A stretch of 64,000 bases of DNA from Streptococcus gallolyticus subsp. gallolyticus DSM 16831 (GTDB lineage Bacteria; Bacillota; Bacilli; Lactobacillales; Streptococcaceae), in contig NZ_CP018822.1 in assembly GCF_002000985.1 (NCBI RefSeq), positions 576,001 through 640,000 of the forward strand. The letters are read 5' to 3'. The translations under genes were made by a program, and so were the position numbers. The first letter of the stretch is position 1; each line of letters opens with the position of its first letter. The notes under the pieces are model-generated. The model saw only the letters and a list, made by a program, of their open reading frames with translations, was not told the origin of the DNA and ran no database searches. Below are positions 1-7,553 of this stretch, piece by piece.

Positions 1-224
1 CTTTGATTGTTGACCCACCACGTACGGGACTTGATGATAAGCTTTTGGATACTATTTTGAAATATCAGCCTGCTAAAATGGTTTATGTGTCATGTAATAC
101 TGCAACGTTAGCTCGAGATTTGGTCAAGTTGAGTAAAGTTTACGACGTTCATTACATTCAGTCGGTGGATATGTTTCCGCATACCGCACGGACAGAAGCG
201 GTAGTGAAATTAGTGCGTAAGTGA
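1..224 (+). CDS. rlmD: 23S rRNA (uracil-5-)-methyltransferase, RlmD/RumA family, C-terminal end only
   Basis: This is the last ~74 residues of a gene that begins before the window. The fragment has the family's catalytic-domain landmarks: a DPPRTGL motif at the start and the nucleophile-containing VSCN motif in [15 protein letters not shown], followed by the usual DMFPHT and TEAVVKL ending. The family transfers a methyl group from S-adenosylmethionine to C5 of a uridine in 23S rRNA (U1939 and/or U747; streptococcal enzymes can do both). The ATG seen near base 75 is internal. Assignment to the family is firm; which uridine is modified cannot be told from this piece. Confidence 0.88.
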   Translation, partial: LIVDPPRTGLDDKLLDTILKYQPAKMVYVSCNTATLARDLVKLSKVYDVHYIQSVDMFPHTARTEAVVKLVRK

Positions 225-269
225 TTTCTATTTTGGGCAAAAGCCTGAAATCAACTACTCCTACATATA

Positions 270-311
270 GCAAATACGGACAGAAGCAATGGCAAGTTGA
301 TGCGTGAGTGA
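270..311 (+). repeat. Degenerate second copy of the rlmD 3' end
   Basis: Bases 276-311 resemble the coding end of the preceding gene at 189-224. Both contain the string CGGACAGAAGC followed by a similar tail ending in a GCGT.AGTGA sequence. Read with one indel it would give a TEA..KLMRE ending, a normal C-terminus for this methyltransferase family. It looks like the scar of a duplication or of a recombination that replaced the end of the gene. It is too short to be functional. Confidence 0.5.
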
Positions 312-331
312 AAAATGGATGATTGACTAAG

Positions 332-372
332 AAGTAACTATAATAATAAACAAAAAAGCTGAGCGCTTTGTA
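332..372 (+). repeat. Fragment of interspersed repeat with terminator-like arm (copy 4)
   Basis: The stretch with TAACTAT, AAACAAA and AAGCTGAGCGCTTTGT matches the distal end of the repeat at 32246-32329, in the same orientation. It lies in the 211-bp gap between the rlmD end and the AraC-family gene. Apart from this, the degenerate rlmD tail and a weak hairpin near 383-408, I see nothing else in the gap. Confidence 0.45.
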
Positions 373-435
373 CTGCTACTAATTGTTAGAGTTTTTATCT
401 AACTTTTGGTGTGGTACATTGTCTCAGTTTTTTTG

Positions 436-1653
436 TTATTTTAATCGTACTCGATATTGTTTTGGTGTGATTCCATAGGTTTCTTTAAAACGTTCTGTGA
501 AATGGCTTTGGCTAGAAAAAGCTAACAACTCTGAGATTTCCTGAATCGAAATGTTTGTTTGTATTAATAGGCGACAAGATTCTTTTAATTTTTCTTGTAG
601 GATATATGCTGCTGGTGTCAGGTTTAAGTCTGCTTTAAAATAGTGAGTGAGGCTAGAACGATTAACACCGACTTGTTTAGCTAAATCACTAACCGTTAGG
701 GCTTGATTAAGCTGGGAATGGATAATATCAACAGCTAAGTGTGTATAATAGGAAAGGTCAGCAAGACCTTTTTTCTGTTGCACTTTTTGACAAATCTCTC
801 GTAAACACTTGTGTTCGTAATTTTCAATTGCTTGTATTGTTTCCAGCTGGTCCATTTGTAAATAAAAATAATCTCCCAGAACTTGCATAGATTGCCAAGG
901 AATTCCCGCAGAAATGGCTGCATTTTGTCCTAATGTAATATTGGCAATAAAATGATAACGGGCTTGTTGAAGTTGAGAGTGGCTTAGTTGCCGAATATTA
1001 GTATTTGGAGCTTGGAGCAAGTGTTCAAGCTCATACAGGTTGCCTGAAGCAATCGTTTGGAAGATAGCTTCTTCTTTGGTGGGAGTTTTGGGAGTATTTG
1101 CTGGAAGAGGTGTTTGCTGACTCAATTCAAAAGCATTAGGGGATTTTTCTTGCGATAATTGATGGCGTTCTTGGTGGGAATTTTGATAGTGAATATTTAG
1201 TCCTTCAGGCATTTCTTGGTGATAGAGGAAATAGGCTAATTCTCCAAAGGCTTTTAATTGTGCTAAATTTTGACACGGAATAGACAGTAATAAACGATGA
1301 AATGCTGTTATATGTTTAGAAGTAAAGCCGATATTTGGCTCGTGGACGAAATCTAAAGAAGCTTCGGGGTGTGTGCGAATCGGAGCTGTCACAAAAATAG
1401 TTTGTGGGTCTAATTTCCAGATAACAGAAAAAACAAGAGGAGCTCTTTCAAATAAACTAACGCCGTCAAAATAGTGCTCCCTATCTGTGGGAGTTCCTCG
1501 ATTTTGTTTCCAAAAGTTAACGTCGTAAAACTTTTCTAATCCCACAGGAAATGAGTAAAATGGACCGTCTTTCAATGAGAAAAGCGTAAACGGAATTTGG
1601 CTCATCTCATAAAGATTTTGAAATCTTTTTAGGGTATTTTGTGATAAATTCAT
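436..1653 (-). CDS. AraC-family transcriptional regulator
   Basis: A ~405-residue protein whose last ~100 residues form an AraC/XylS DNA-binding domain. The first helix-turn-helix is around LTVSDLAKQVGVNRSSLTHY and the second around SIQEISELLAFSSQSHFTER; it ends in the typical FKETYGITPKQYR motif. The N-terminal ~280 residues are an uncharacterised sensor region with a Gln/Pro-rich linker near the middle. I prefer the ATG at 1653; an in-frame TTG at 1668 is also possible. It is transcribed divergently from the alpha/beta hydrolase at 1795, which is the obvious candidate target. Family confident, effector unknown. Confidence 0.85.
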   Translation of the reverse strand: MNLSQNTLKRFQNLYEMSQIPFTLFSLKDGPFYSFPVGLEKFYDVNFWKQNRGTPTDREHYFDGVSLFERAPLVFSVIWKLDPQTIFVTAPIRTHPEASLDFVHEPNIGFTSKHITAFHRLLLSIPCQNLAQLKAFGELAYFLYHQEMPEGLNIHYQNSHQERHQLSQEKSPNAFELSQQTPLPANTPKTPTKEEAIFQTIASGNLYELEHLLQAPNTNIRQLSHSQLQQARYHFIANITLGQNAAISAGIPWQSMQVLGDYFYLQMDQLETIQAIENYEHKCLREICQKVQQKKGLADLSYYTHLAVDIIHSQLNQALTVSDLAKQVGVNRSSLTHYFKADLNLTPAAYILQEKLKESCRLLIQTNISIQEISELLAFSSQSHFTERFKETYGITPKQYRVRLK

Positions 1654-1794
1654 AGGTATTTCTTTCAAATATAATAAAAAATAAACAAAAATGATAATAA
1701 CTTTATTGTATATAAACTATAATAAGCTTGTCAATTGAAAGACACAACTCACTATGAAAGGAATTTGCAATGACAAAAAAAAGTTAAGAAGAAA

Positions 1795-2745
1795 ATGGCG
1801 TTATGGAAGAAAATAATTCTTGGTGTTTTAATTGCGCTTTTGGTAGCTTTGATTGCAACTTGGTCAACATTTTCTTACTATATAGGTGTCCTTTTGGCGG
1901 CACATAGTAGTTCTGTTCAGTCTTTGAAGTCTGAGGTCGCCGATAAATTTACAACGGGAACTTATACTGATAGTGAAACAGGGTTAACGATTAATTATAA
2001 TCTTTATGTGCCAGAGGATATGACAAGTGATGAGACTGTCCCTATGGTGGTCTTTATTGCAGACTCGAGTTCGGCTGGTGATTATGAAACAACAGCGCCA
2101 CTTTATCAAGGGTTTGGTGGTATGATTTGGGCGAGTGATAGTGAGCAAGCTAAGCACAAGAGTGCTGTCTTGGTACCACAATACCCAGAAATCATCTTAG
2201 ATGACCATGATGGTTATACCATGACTGATTATGTAGAAGCAACGGCACGGATGATTGAGTCAGTTGCTGGAGAAAATCAAGTGGATACGAATCGGATTTA
2301 TGGAACTGGTCAATCTATGGGAGCTATGACTACAATGTATCTTCAAGCTACGCATCCTGATTTGTATGCGGCGACCATTTTAGTTGATGGTCAATGGGAT
2401 ATTTCGACATTATCTGGTTTGCAAGATGCGACATTTACTTATTTTGCTGCTGGTGGTGATACGCGTGCGGTAACTGGTCAAACAGAAGTCAAAGACATGC
2501 TAAGTGAAGCAGGAATTAGTTATGGCGAATTAACGGATGTGGATGCACAGGCGGATTCAAGTGAGCTAAATACGCTTGCAAATGATATGTATAGTGATAA
2601 TTATAAACAAAATTTCATTACTTATACGAAAGGCTCAGTATTGCCATGGTATGTCCCAACAGGTGCTGAGGAACACCTGTTATCGTTTAACTATGGTTAT
2701 ACTATTGAGGCGGTGCGTGATTGGTTATTCGAACAGAGTAAATAA
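1795..2745 (+). CDS. Membrane-anchored alpha/beta hydrolase (esterase/peptidase-like)
   Basis: About 316 residues with an N-terminal membrane anchor (residues ~5-33), then an alpha/beta-hydrolase domain. The nucleophile elbow is GQSMG near residue 180 and a C-terminal His occurs in EEHLLSF. The domain is probably displayed outside the membrane, and the substrate is unknown. The start is odd. A good ribosome site (GAAAGGAA, 1756-1763) precedes an ATG at 1770 that opens only MTKKS before a stop. Removing one A from the eight-A run at 1775-1782 would join that ATG to this frame as MTKKVKKKMALWKK. As read, translation must begin at the poorly served ATG at 1795 or rely on slippage in the A run. 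A TATAAT at 1718-1723 is a plausible promoter element. Confidence 0.75.
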   Translation: MALWKKIILGVLIALLVALIATWSTFSYYIGVLLAAHSSSVQSLKSEVADKFTTGTYTDSETGLTINYNLYVPEDMTSDETVPMVVFIADSSSAGDYETTAPLYQGFGGMIWASDSEQAKHKSAVLVPQYPEIILDDHDGYTMTDYVEATARMIESVAGENQVDTNRIYGTGQSMGAMTTMYLQATHPDLYAATILVDGQWDISTLSGLQDATFTYFAAGGDTRAVTGQTEVKDMLSEAGISYGELTDVDAQADSSELNTLANDMYSDNYKQNFITYTKGSVLPWYVPTGAEEHLLSFNYGYTIEAVRDWLFEQSK

Positions 2746-2790
2746 CGTTTTAAGAGTAGAAAATAGCTAACGAAAGATGTCACTTTATTT

Positions 2791-2819
2791 TTGACAGTAA
2801 AGGATTTTCTCGATATACT
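2791..2819 (+). promoter_or_regulatory. Sigma-70 promoter TTGACA-17-TATACT
   Basis: TTGACA at 2791-2796, a 17-base spacer and TATACT at 2814-2819 form a near-consensus promoter. Predicted transcription starts around 2826, about 30 bases before the acetyltransferase ATG at 2857. This rules out the in-frame TTG at 2791, which is the -35 box itself, as the start codon. Confidence 0.85.
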
Positions 2820-2856
2820 GGTGAAAAATTACGTTCGAGAGGGTATTTTGGGAAAT

Positions 2857-3429
2857 ATGACAGTTATCATTCGTTTGGCTCGTTTAGAGGATGCCAAAGA
2901 TTTACTTGCTATTTATCGTTATTATGTTGAAAAGACGGCTATTACTTTTGAGTATGAGGTGCCAAGTTTAGAGGAATTTCAGGAACGAATGCGCTCTATT
3001 ATGGCTTTTTATCCGTATTTGGTAGCAGAAGAGGCAGGGCAGATTTTGGGTTATGCTTACGCGTCATCTTTTCATCCAAGAGCTGCTTATGCTTGGTCGG
3101 CTGAGGCAACGGTGTATTTGGACAAGGCTGCGCGTGGAAAAGGTGTAGGACGTCAAATTTACCGTGCTTTGGAAGAATACTTGATAAAAATGGGAATTTT
3201 GAATCTCAATGCTTGCATTGCTTCAACTGAGACAGAAGATGCTTATTTGACAAATGGCAGTGAAAAATTCCACCGTGCCCTTGGTTACCAGTTAGTCGGA
3301 AAATTTCATCAGTCTGGCTATAAATTTAACCATTGGTATGATATGATTTGGATGGAAAAAATGTTAGGTGAGCACGATAACCATGTAAAACCTGTCAAAT
3401 CAATTCATGAAGTTACACAAAAAGCTTAA
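2857..3429 (+). CDS. GNAT N-acetyltransferase, phosphinothricin-acetyltransferase (Pat)-like
   Basis: About 190 residues covering a full GNAT fold. There is an acceptor-side region with FEYEVPS, an acetyl-CoA-binding motif around ARGKGVGRQIYRALEEY, and the family end FHRALGYQLVGKFHQSGYKF. This layout matches the phosphinothricin/methionine-sulfone acetyltransferase subgroup, which acetylates small amino-group compounds; the natural substrate is not predictable. Translation is taken from ATG 2857 because a near-consensus promoter lies immediately upstream. The gene is monocistronic and ends in a terminator. Confidence 0.85.
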   Translation: MTVIIRLARLEDAKDLLAIYRYYVEKTAITFEYEVPSLEEFQERMRSIMAFYPYLVAEEAGQILGYAYASSFHPRAAYAWSAEATVYLDKAARGKGVGRQIYRALEEYLIKMGILNLNACIASTETEDAYLTNGSEKFHRALGYQLVGKFHQSGYKFNHWYDMIWMEKMLGEHDNHVKPVKSIHEVTQKA

Positions 3430-3455
3430 CTCATATTCTGAGTTAAGCTTTCATT
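3421..3455 (+). terminator. Rho-independent terminator after the Pat-like gene
   Basis: A perfect 13-bp stem, AAAGCTTAACTCA (3421-3433) with TGAGTTAAGCTTT (3439-3451), overlaps the stop codon of the acetyltransferase gene. The T tract is short, so termination may be incomplete. Confidence 0.7.
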
Positions 3456-3555
3456 TATAAACATGAAATGCAGGTTTAGTGGAGTAGTTTGACAAGAATG
3501 AGTTCGGTAACTTTTTCTTGCTAGGAAAGTGATTTCATGTTACTATAAGTAGGTA

Positions 3556-3626
3556 GCCGCTATAGTTAAATGGTATAATAGAGCAATGGTAATGCTCCGT
3601 TCCGAGTTCAATTCTCGGTGGCGGCA
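3556..3626 (+). tRNA. tRNA-Thr (anticodon GGT)
   Basis: A 71-base cloverleaf folds completely. The acceptor arm GCCGCTA pairs with TGGCGGC plus discriminator A. The D stem is GTTA/TAAT with a GG-containing loop. The anticodon stem is GAGCA/TGCTC with loop ATGGTAA, giving anticodon GGT. The T stem is CCGAG/CTCGG with loop TTCAATT. CCA is not encoded. It stands alone, followed by its own terminator, rather than in an rRNA-linked cluster. The anticodon reads ACC/ACU threonine codons. Confidence 0.9.
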
Positions 3627-3639
3627 AAGATAGTTTGGA

Positions 3640-3662
3640 AGCCTCGCGTGAGGCTTTTTTTA
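3640..3662 (+). terminator. Terminator after tRNA-Thr
   Basis: Stem GCCTC/GAGGC with loop GCGT (3641-3654), followed by TTTTTTT, directly downstream of the tRNA. Confidence 0.85.
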
Positions 3663-3670
3663 GTGGAAAT

Positions 3671-4378
3671 TTAAGCTTGTCCTTTGCCTTTCTTCCAAAT
3701 CATAATCCCAACCAATCCTTGAGCAAACATGCCGAGGTAGCTGAAAGCGACGATTTGGTTTCCAATGGAAATAAATAGTATAAAACTAAGAAAGTCAACC
3801 AAAAGCCAAATGTAGTAGCCATCAAGGTGCCCTTTTACTTGTCGTTGTTGGGCGGTGAATGATAGTCCGTTTGTCAAAGCATCGAGGACAATTTTTTGTC
3901 CACCCATCCAGTAAGACAGAAAGCCAAGTCCAATTGTCCAAAAGAAGATAGCGAGAAAGACGTCTTTGGCTCCGAATTTTTTATCGACAACAAGTTCACC
4001 ATTATCATTACGGCGTTTTTTCCAACTGTAATGCCCGATAAATTCGGTTACGAGGTAATAAAAACTTGTAAACATATCACCGTAAATGCCTTGCATTCCA
4101 GCAACTAAAATCCCAGCGACGTTTTGAATCCCATTTGCCTTAAAGGTGTGTTGCCATTGGAGCGCCAAAGTCCATGTTCCGATAAAGCCAAAGATTGACA
4201 TGATAATTGAGAGAGTATTTAAGGTGGTAAAATCACCTGTGACTAGTGTCGATAACATGCCATAGAGGGTAAAGCTAAGTGACGCCAGAAAAGCGATAAT
4301 GACAAACAGTTTTTCTTTAGTGTTTAGGCGATTCCATGCAAGGTTGAAAGAATTTTTAAGTGATAATTGTTTTTTCAA
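3671..4378 (-). CDS. pnuC: PnuC-family nicotinamide riboside transporter
   Basis: A 235-residue membrane protein with about seven hydrophobic segments and PnuC landmarks: WTLALQWQHTF, the family core around MFTSFYYLVTEFIGHYSW, and the Trp-rich segment YYIWLLVDFLSFILF. PnuC carriers import nicotinamide riboside (or related vitamin-like substrates) by facilitated diffusion, trapped by phosphorylation inside the cell. The gene starts six bases after the stop of the deoxynucleoside kinase gene, so the two form one operon. The pairing suggests nucleoside or riboside salvage. Whether the kinase phosphorylates the imported compound is inference. Confidence 0.88.
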   Translation of the reverse strand: MKKQLSLKNSFNLAWNRLNTKEKLFVIIAFLASLSFTLYGMLSTLVTGDFTTLNTLSIIMSIFGFIGTWTLALQWQHTFKANGIQNVAGILVAGMQGIYGDMFTSFYYLVTEFIGHYSWKKRRNDNGELVVDKKFGAKDVFLAIFFWTIGLGFLSYWMGGQKIVLDALTNGLSFTAQQRQVKGHLDGYYIWLLVDFLSFILFISIGNQIVAFSYLGMFAQGLVGIMIWKKGKGQA

Positions 4379-4384
4379 AAAATG

Positions 4385-5023
4385 TTAATCTCCAATTCCA
4401 ATTGATTTCATTTCTTGACGGATCATTTGATAAACTTTTGCCCAGTCCTCTGATTTTGTAACATCGATATGGTCGGTGTTGATTTTCATTTTAGGACTGT
4501 ATTGGTAGTTTTCATACCAGCTGTTGTAGTGTGTGTGAAGGAGTTTGTAGTAATTAGTGAGCCCGTTAGCATTATCAGGCTGTTCAAAATCACGTCCACG
4601 TTTTTTGATGTTGTTCATGATGTGGTCAAAACTGCCTTCGAGGTAAATGAGCAAATCAGGGGATTTTTTAGGAAGTCCGTCAATCTCCTCCATCATGTTA
4701 TCTAACAATTCTAGGTAAATCTTATATTCTTGTTCGCTGATACTGCCTTGAAGGGTATTGATATACGTAAAGAGAGCATCTTCGTAGATGGAACGGTCTA
4801 AGACATTATTATCAGTATCATAAGCTTTTTTTATGGCTTTAAAGCGTTTATTTAGAAAATAAATCTGCAAAGCAAAGCCGTATTTTTCAGGGTCTTCATA
4901 ATATTTATCTAAAATAGGGTTGTTATCAACAGGTTCAAAGAAAGCTGTTGTGCCTAATTCTTTGGCTAAAAGAGAAGTATAGGTAGTTTTTCCAACTCCT
5001 ATCATTCCTGCTAGAATAATCAC
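4385..5023 (-). CDS. Deoxynucleoside kinase (deoxyadenosine/deoxyguanosine/deoxycytidine kinase family)
   Basis: A 212-residue P-loop kinase: GMIGVGKT at residues 6-13, the DRSIYED motif of deoxynucleoside kinases near residue 76, and the lid-region arginine cluster around KKRGRDFE. The family phosphorylates deoxyribonucleosides to start dNTP salvage. The start codon is GTG at 5023, served by GGAGG 12 bases upstream (5036-5040); no better in-frame start is present. It is the first gene of an operon with pnuC. Two NrdR-like boxes lie ~200 bp upstream, consistent with control alongside ribonucleotide reductase. Exact base specificity is not determined. Confidence 0.87.
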   Translation of the reverse strand: MIILAGMIGVGKTTYTSLLAKELGTTAFFEPVDNNPILDKYYEDPEKYGFALQIYFLNKRFKAIKKAYDTDNNVLDRSIYEDALFTYINTLQGSISEQEYKIYLELLDNMMEEIDGLPKKSPDLLIYLEGSFDHIMNNIKKRGRDFEQPDNANGLTNYYKLLHTHYNSWYENYQYSPKMKINTDHIDVTKSEDWAKVYQMIRQEMKSIGIGD

Positions 5024-5040
5024 GATGGTAATGCACCTCC

Positions 5041-5215
5041 AATATGCTAATGTAAGTGAGAATAGTTATGGAAATAGATTTGAGCATCTATTTAAAAAAT
5101 GGTAGTAAATGTTTGGTGGAAGTTATGGTATTGTGGAAATAAGAAGATAGCCTCCTTTCTCTAAGTATTATCTATGTAGTGGCAAGAAATCGTTCTTGTT
5201 GAAACTGCATATTAA
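5041..5215. other. Untranslated leader between NrdR boxes and dNK
   Basis: About 175 bases of leader on the minus strand, with an isolated strong AAAGGAGG (minus strand of 5151-5158) not followed by a usable start codon. I looked for, but could not recognise, a nicotinamide-related (pnuC-motif) riboswitch here. No other structure stands out. Confidence 0.3.
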
Positions 5216-5270
5216 ACACAATATCTTGTGTTCTGTATAAAATCTTAGCACTATATTTTGTGTTTTGCAA
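5216..5270 (-). promoter_or_regulatory. Two NrdR-like boxes overlapping a promoter for the dNK-pnuC operon
   Basis: Box 1 at 5216-5231 is ACACAATATCTTGTGT and box 2 at 5248-5263 is GCACTATATTTTGTGT. They match the NrdR consensus acaCwATATATwGtgt at 15 and 14 of 16 positions. Their centres are 32 bp apart, three helical turns, the usual spacing of NrdR box pairs. On the minus strand, TTGCAA (5265-5270) and TAAGAT (5242-5247) form a 17-bp-spaced promoter whose spacer is box 2. No nrdR gene is in the window. The sites are seen directly; binding is inferred. Confidence 0.65.
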
Positions 5271-5337
5271 GACTTGAAAATTATTATTTTTGTGCTATAC
5301 TGATTACTTTTATCTGAACGGATAGCTTGAACAAAAT

Positions 5338-5386
5338 AACAAAAAGCCTCCTGCTAGGTTACCATAAAGGTAATATCAGAATGCTT
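5338..5386 (-). terminator. Terminator of the nucleoside phosphorylase-acetyltransferase operon
   Basis: On the minus strand an imperfect long hairpin centred on ATTACC-TTTAT-GGTAAC ends in GGAGGCTTTTTG. It lies just past the stop of the acetyltransferase gene and before the NrdR boxes of the next operon. Confidence 0.6.
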
Positions 5387-5404
5387 TTATTGATGTGAAT
5401 CTGC

Positions 5405-5911
5405 TTAATCAGGCAGTTTGGTTAAGTCGTAATAGTGTGGAATAATGTCCTCGTACTCATTGTTTTTATTGAGGAATCCTGCAGGAATCGTTCCAAGTTG
5501 GTGGAAGCCTAGTTTTTGATAGAGGGCAAGTGCGGCTTGGTTTGATTTGACAACGGCATTGAATTGAAGAATTCTAAATCCTAATTTTTTAGCAGTCACC
5601 ATAGAATGGCGGACGAGTTTTTCACCGATATGTTGTCCACGAAAATGACTATCAATAGCGTAGCTGGTGTTGCAAATATGTCCACAACGTCCCACATTAT
5701 TTGGGTGAAGAATATACAGACCGACAATTTGTCCAGTATCCGCTTGGTAGGCAACGCCTGTGTAAGTTTGGGCTTTGAAAAAGGCTTTTCCTGTCTCAAG
5801 GGTTAAGGTTTCAGTTTGTGGAAAGGCTACTCCGTCGGTCACGATTTGATTCCAAATCGCAATGGCTTGAGCGGTATCTTCGTCAGTAAATGATTTAAAT
5901 TGAATGTCCAT
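5405..5911 (-). CDS. GNAT N-acetyltransferase
   Basis: A 168-residue single-domain GNAT protein. It has the N-terminal beta-alpha unit, a GLYILHPNN strand pair, a CoA-binding region FRGQHIGEKLVRHSM and the C-terminal NQAALALYQKLGF motif. Substrate unknown. It has a good ribosome site (GGAGAAAC before the ATG) and begins 45 bases after the nucleoside phosphorylase gene in the same direction, so the two are probably cotranscribed. A terminator follows. Confidence 0.85.
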   Translation of the reverse strand: MDIQFKSFTDEDTAQAIAIWNQIVTDGVAFPQTETLTLETGKAFFKAQTYTGVAYQADTGQIVGLYILHPNNVGRCGHICNTSYAIDSHFRGQHIGEKLVRHSMVTAKKLGFRILQFNAVVKSNQAALALYQKLGFHQLGTIPAGFLNKNNEYEDIIPHYYDLTKLPD

Positions 5912-5956
5912 GTTTCTCCTTTTTTCGGAAAAAAAGTTATCACTATTATAATGATT

Positions 5957-6724
5957 TTAACGGAATAATTCAACGGCAAAACTTAAAGCAATGTTTGCAA
6001 TACGGTCTTTGGTTTCAAGGTCAGCATCGTTAGCCAAAGTTCGAGGTTCCCAAGTTTCAACGTCTAGATTGTCAGCCGAATAAAAGAATTGAAAATGATT
6101 AATCTTGCGGAAGTTGGCAAATGCGGCAATCGCAGAGCATTCCATATCAACGGCGATAGCACCTTGTGTCTTTCGATTTGCCGTCTTTTGATGGGTTTCA
6201 CGGTAAATACCGTCAGTTGTCCAAACCTTTCCTTCTGTATAGGAGATATTTTGCGCGTCAAGAAACTGTTTAAACTGTTTGCGATAGGTGTGATTGAGCG
6301 CAATTTCACTTGTTGGCGGAGCGTAGTGATAGCTTGTGCCTTCGTCGCGAATAGCGCTTGTAGGAATGATGATTGACGTTTCTTTGATACTGCTATCTAG
6401 GACACCACACGTACCAAAAACAAGGATATTTTCAGCGCCCATAGCAATAATATCCTCTAAAATAGCAACACAGCCACTTGCTCCAACATAGGAGTTGAAA
6501 AAAGCAATTTTTTGACCCTGAAAATTTAGCTCATAGATTGGAATTTCCAAATTTGCGACACTTGTTTTTGCGATTTCACGGTGAGGAAATTCAGCTAAGA
6601 TTCGTGCGAAAGTTCCTCTTGCAAAACAGGTCACAGCTGTCTTTGGAAAATCTGGCAAAGCTTGGATGACATCCCCTGGGTTAATAATCGCCGTTTGCTT
6701 ATGGTCAAATTGTGATAAAATCAT
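5957..6724 (-). CDS. Nucleoside phosphorylase (PNP/UDP family)
   Basis: A 255-residue protein of the trimeric/hexameric nucleoside phosphorylase fold. It has the phosphate-binding glycine region NILVFGTCGVLD, a substrate loop near TSYHYAPPTSE, and the ribose-binding motif AVDMECSAIAAF, with the Glu of the MEC motif expected to contact the sugar. The family splits nucleosides with phosphate to a free base and ribose-1-phosphate. It is closest in look to uridine phosphorylases, but specificity is uncertain. It heads a two-gene minus-strand operon with a GNAT protein, and fits with the nearby nucleoside salvage pair. Confidence 0.85.
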   Translation of the reverse strand: MILSQFDHKQTAIINPGDVIQALPDFPKTAVTCFARGTFARILAEFPHREIAKTSVANLEIPIYELNFQGQKIAFFNSYVGASGCVAILEDIIAMGAENILVFGTCGVLDSSIKETSIIIPTSAIRDEGTSYHYAPPTSEIALNHTYRKQFKQFLDAQNISYTEGKVWTTDGIYRETHQKTANRKTQGAIAVDMECSAIAAFANFRKINHFQFFYSADNLDVETWEPRTLANDADLETKDRIANIALSFAVELFR

Positions 6725-6901
6725 GCCAACACATCCTCCTTGAATTTCAAAATATTTTTAACATTTTACTTAAAAACTCTGGAAAAAACAAGATAATTCA
6801 CTAAAAATGATGGTTTTTCTGAAAATTTCCCTGTAAAAAGAAATGATTCGTGGAAATCATGTTACAAATCCTTTACAAACTTCTCTTTTTGCCTATGTTT
6901 G

Positions 6902-6910
6902 TGTTATAAT
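6902..6910 (+). promoter_or_regulatory. Extended -10 promoter (TGTTATAAT)
   Basis: TG-T-TATAAT at 6902-6910 is an extended -10 element with no good -35. It drives the DUF1912-HhH gene pair starting at 6941. The 200 bp before it (6725-6900) is AT-rich and also holds the promoter of the divergent phosphorylase gene. Confidence 0.65.
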
Positions 6911-6940
6911 ATGACCTAGGAAATCAGACGAGAGGTGTTT

Positions 6941-7195
6941 ATGACTTACGAACAAGAATTTTTAAAAGAATTTGAAGCTTGGGTAGATTCACAAATCGCA
7001 ATCAACGAAATGGCGATGGAAGCTAGTCGTAAGATTGTGGAAGAAGATAAGGATGAACGCGCAGCTGATGCCTACATCCGTTATGAAAGTAAGTTAGATG
7101 CTTACAAATTTATCCAAGGCAAATTTGCTAATTATAAAGCCGGAAAAGGTTTCCACGAATTACCAGATAATCTTTTAGGGGAGAGAAATTACTAA
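6941..7195 (+). CDS. DUF1912 family small cytosolic protein
   Basis: An 84-residue acidic, helical protein beginning MTYEQEFLKEFEAWV, the typical opening of the streptococcal DUF1912 family; function unknown. Start taken at ATG 6941, directly after AGAGGTG; an in-frame GTG at 6935 lies inside that ribosome site. The next gene begins one base after its stop, so they are cotranscribed and perhaps translationally coupled. Confidence 0.75.
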   Translation: MTYEQEFLKEFEAWVDSQIAINEMAMEASRKIVEEDKDERAADAYIRYESKLDAYKFIQGKFANYKAGKGFHELPDNLLGERNY

Positions 7196-7196
7196 A

Positions 7197-7514
7197 ATGG
7201 CAAAGAAAAAGAATCGAAAAAAAGAGTACTTATTGAAATTGAAACGCGCAGGTATTATCAAAACAGCTGCAACAGCAACTGTTAAAGTAGCTACTAATGT
7301 TGTTTCAAAAGCGACTCTTAGTTTGGAAGAATTTTCAGCGATTTCTGCCGTAGAAGGCATTCGACCAAAACTTATTGAAACACTTTACAATGAAGGGATT
7401 AAATCAGTTTCTGATTTCAAAAACTTCACTGAAAAAGACGTTTTGGCCTTTAAAGGAATTGGTCCAGCAACTGTTAATAAATTGAAAGAAAATGGCGTAG
7501 CTTTCAAAGCTTAA
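7197..7514 (+). CDS. Small basic protein with helix-hairpin-helix domain
   Basis: A 105-residue protein. The first ~25 residues are very basic (KKKNRKKEYLLKLKR). The C-terminal half has two helix-hairpin-helix motifs, around ISAVEGIRPKLIETLYNEGI and LAFKGIGPATVNKLKENGV, like the DNA-binding HhH pairs of nucleases, ligases and RNA polymerase alpha. Non-specific nucleic acid binding is likely; no catalytic domain is present. It sits in a two-gene operon with the DUF1912 protein, just upstream of the T-box leader. Confidence 0.7.
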   Translation: MAKKKNRKKEYLLKLKRAGIIKTAATATVKVATNVVSKATLSLEEFSAISAVEGIRPKLIETLYNEGIKSVSDFKNFTEKDVLAFKGIGPATVNKLKENGVAFKA

Positions 7515-7519
7515 TCTAT

Positions 7520-7548
7520 TTGCGTTAGCTGACTAAATCTGTTAAAAT
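7520..7548 (+). promoter_or_regulatory. Promoter of the T-box transcript
   Basis: TTGCGT (7520-7525), 17-base spacer, TAAAAT (7543-7548), placed right for transcription to begin at the foot of the T-box leader. Confidence 0.6.
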
Positions 7549-7553
7549 AAAAA

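Noticed and set aside
2791..2856. In-frame TTG extension of the Pat-like acetyltransferase
   Set aside because: The TTG is the -35 hexamer of the gene's own promoter and the extra 22 residues do not belong to the GNAT fold.
3556..3662. tRNA as an integration (attachment) site
   Set aside because: No integrase and no repeat of the tRNA 3' end were found in the flanking sequence.
5041..5215. Possible nicotinamide-related riboswitch before the dNK-pnuC operon
   Set aside because: No recognisable pnuC-motif fold could be drawn, and the paired NrdR-like boxes explain the regulation better.
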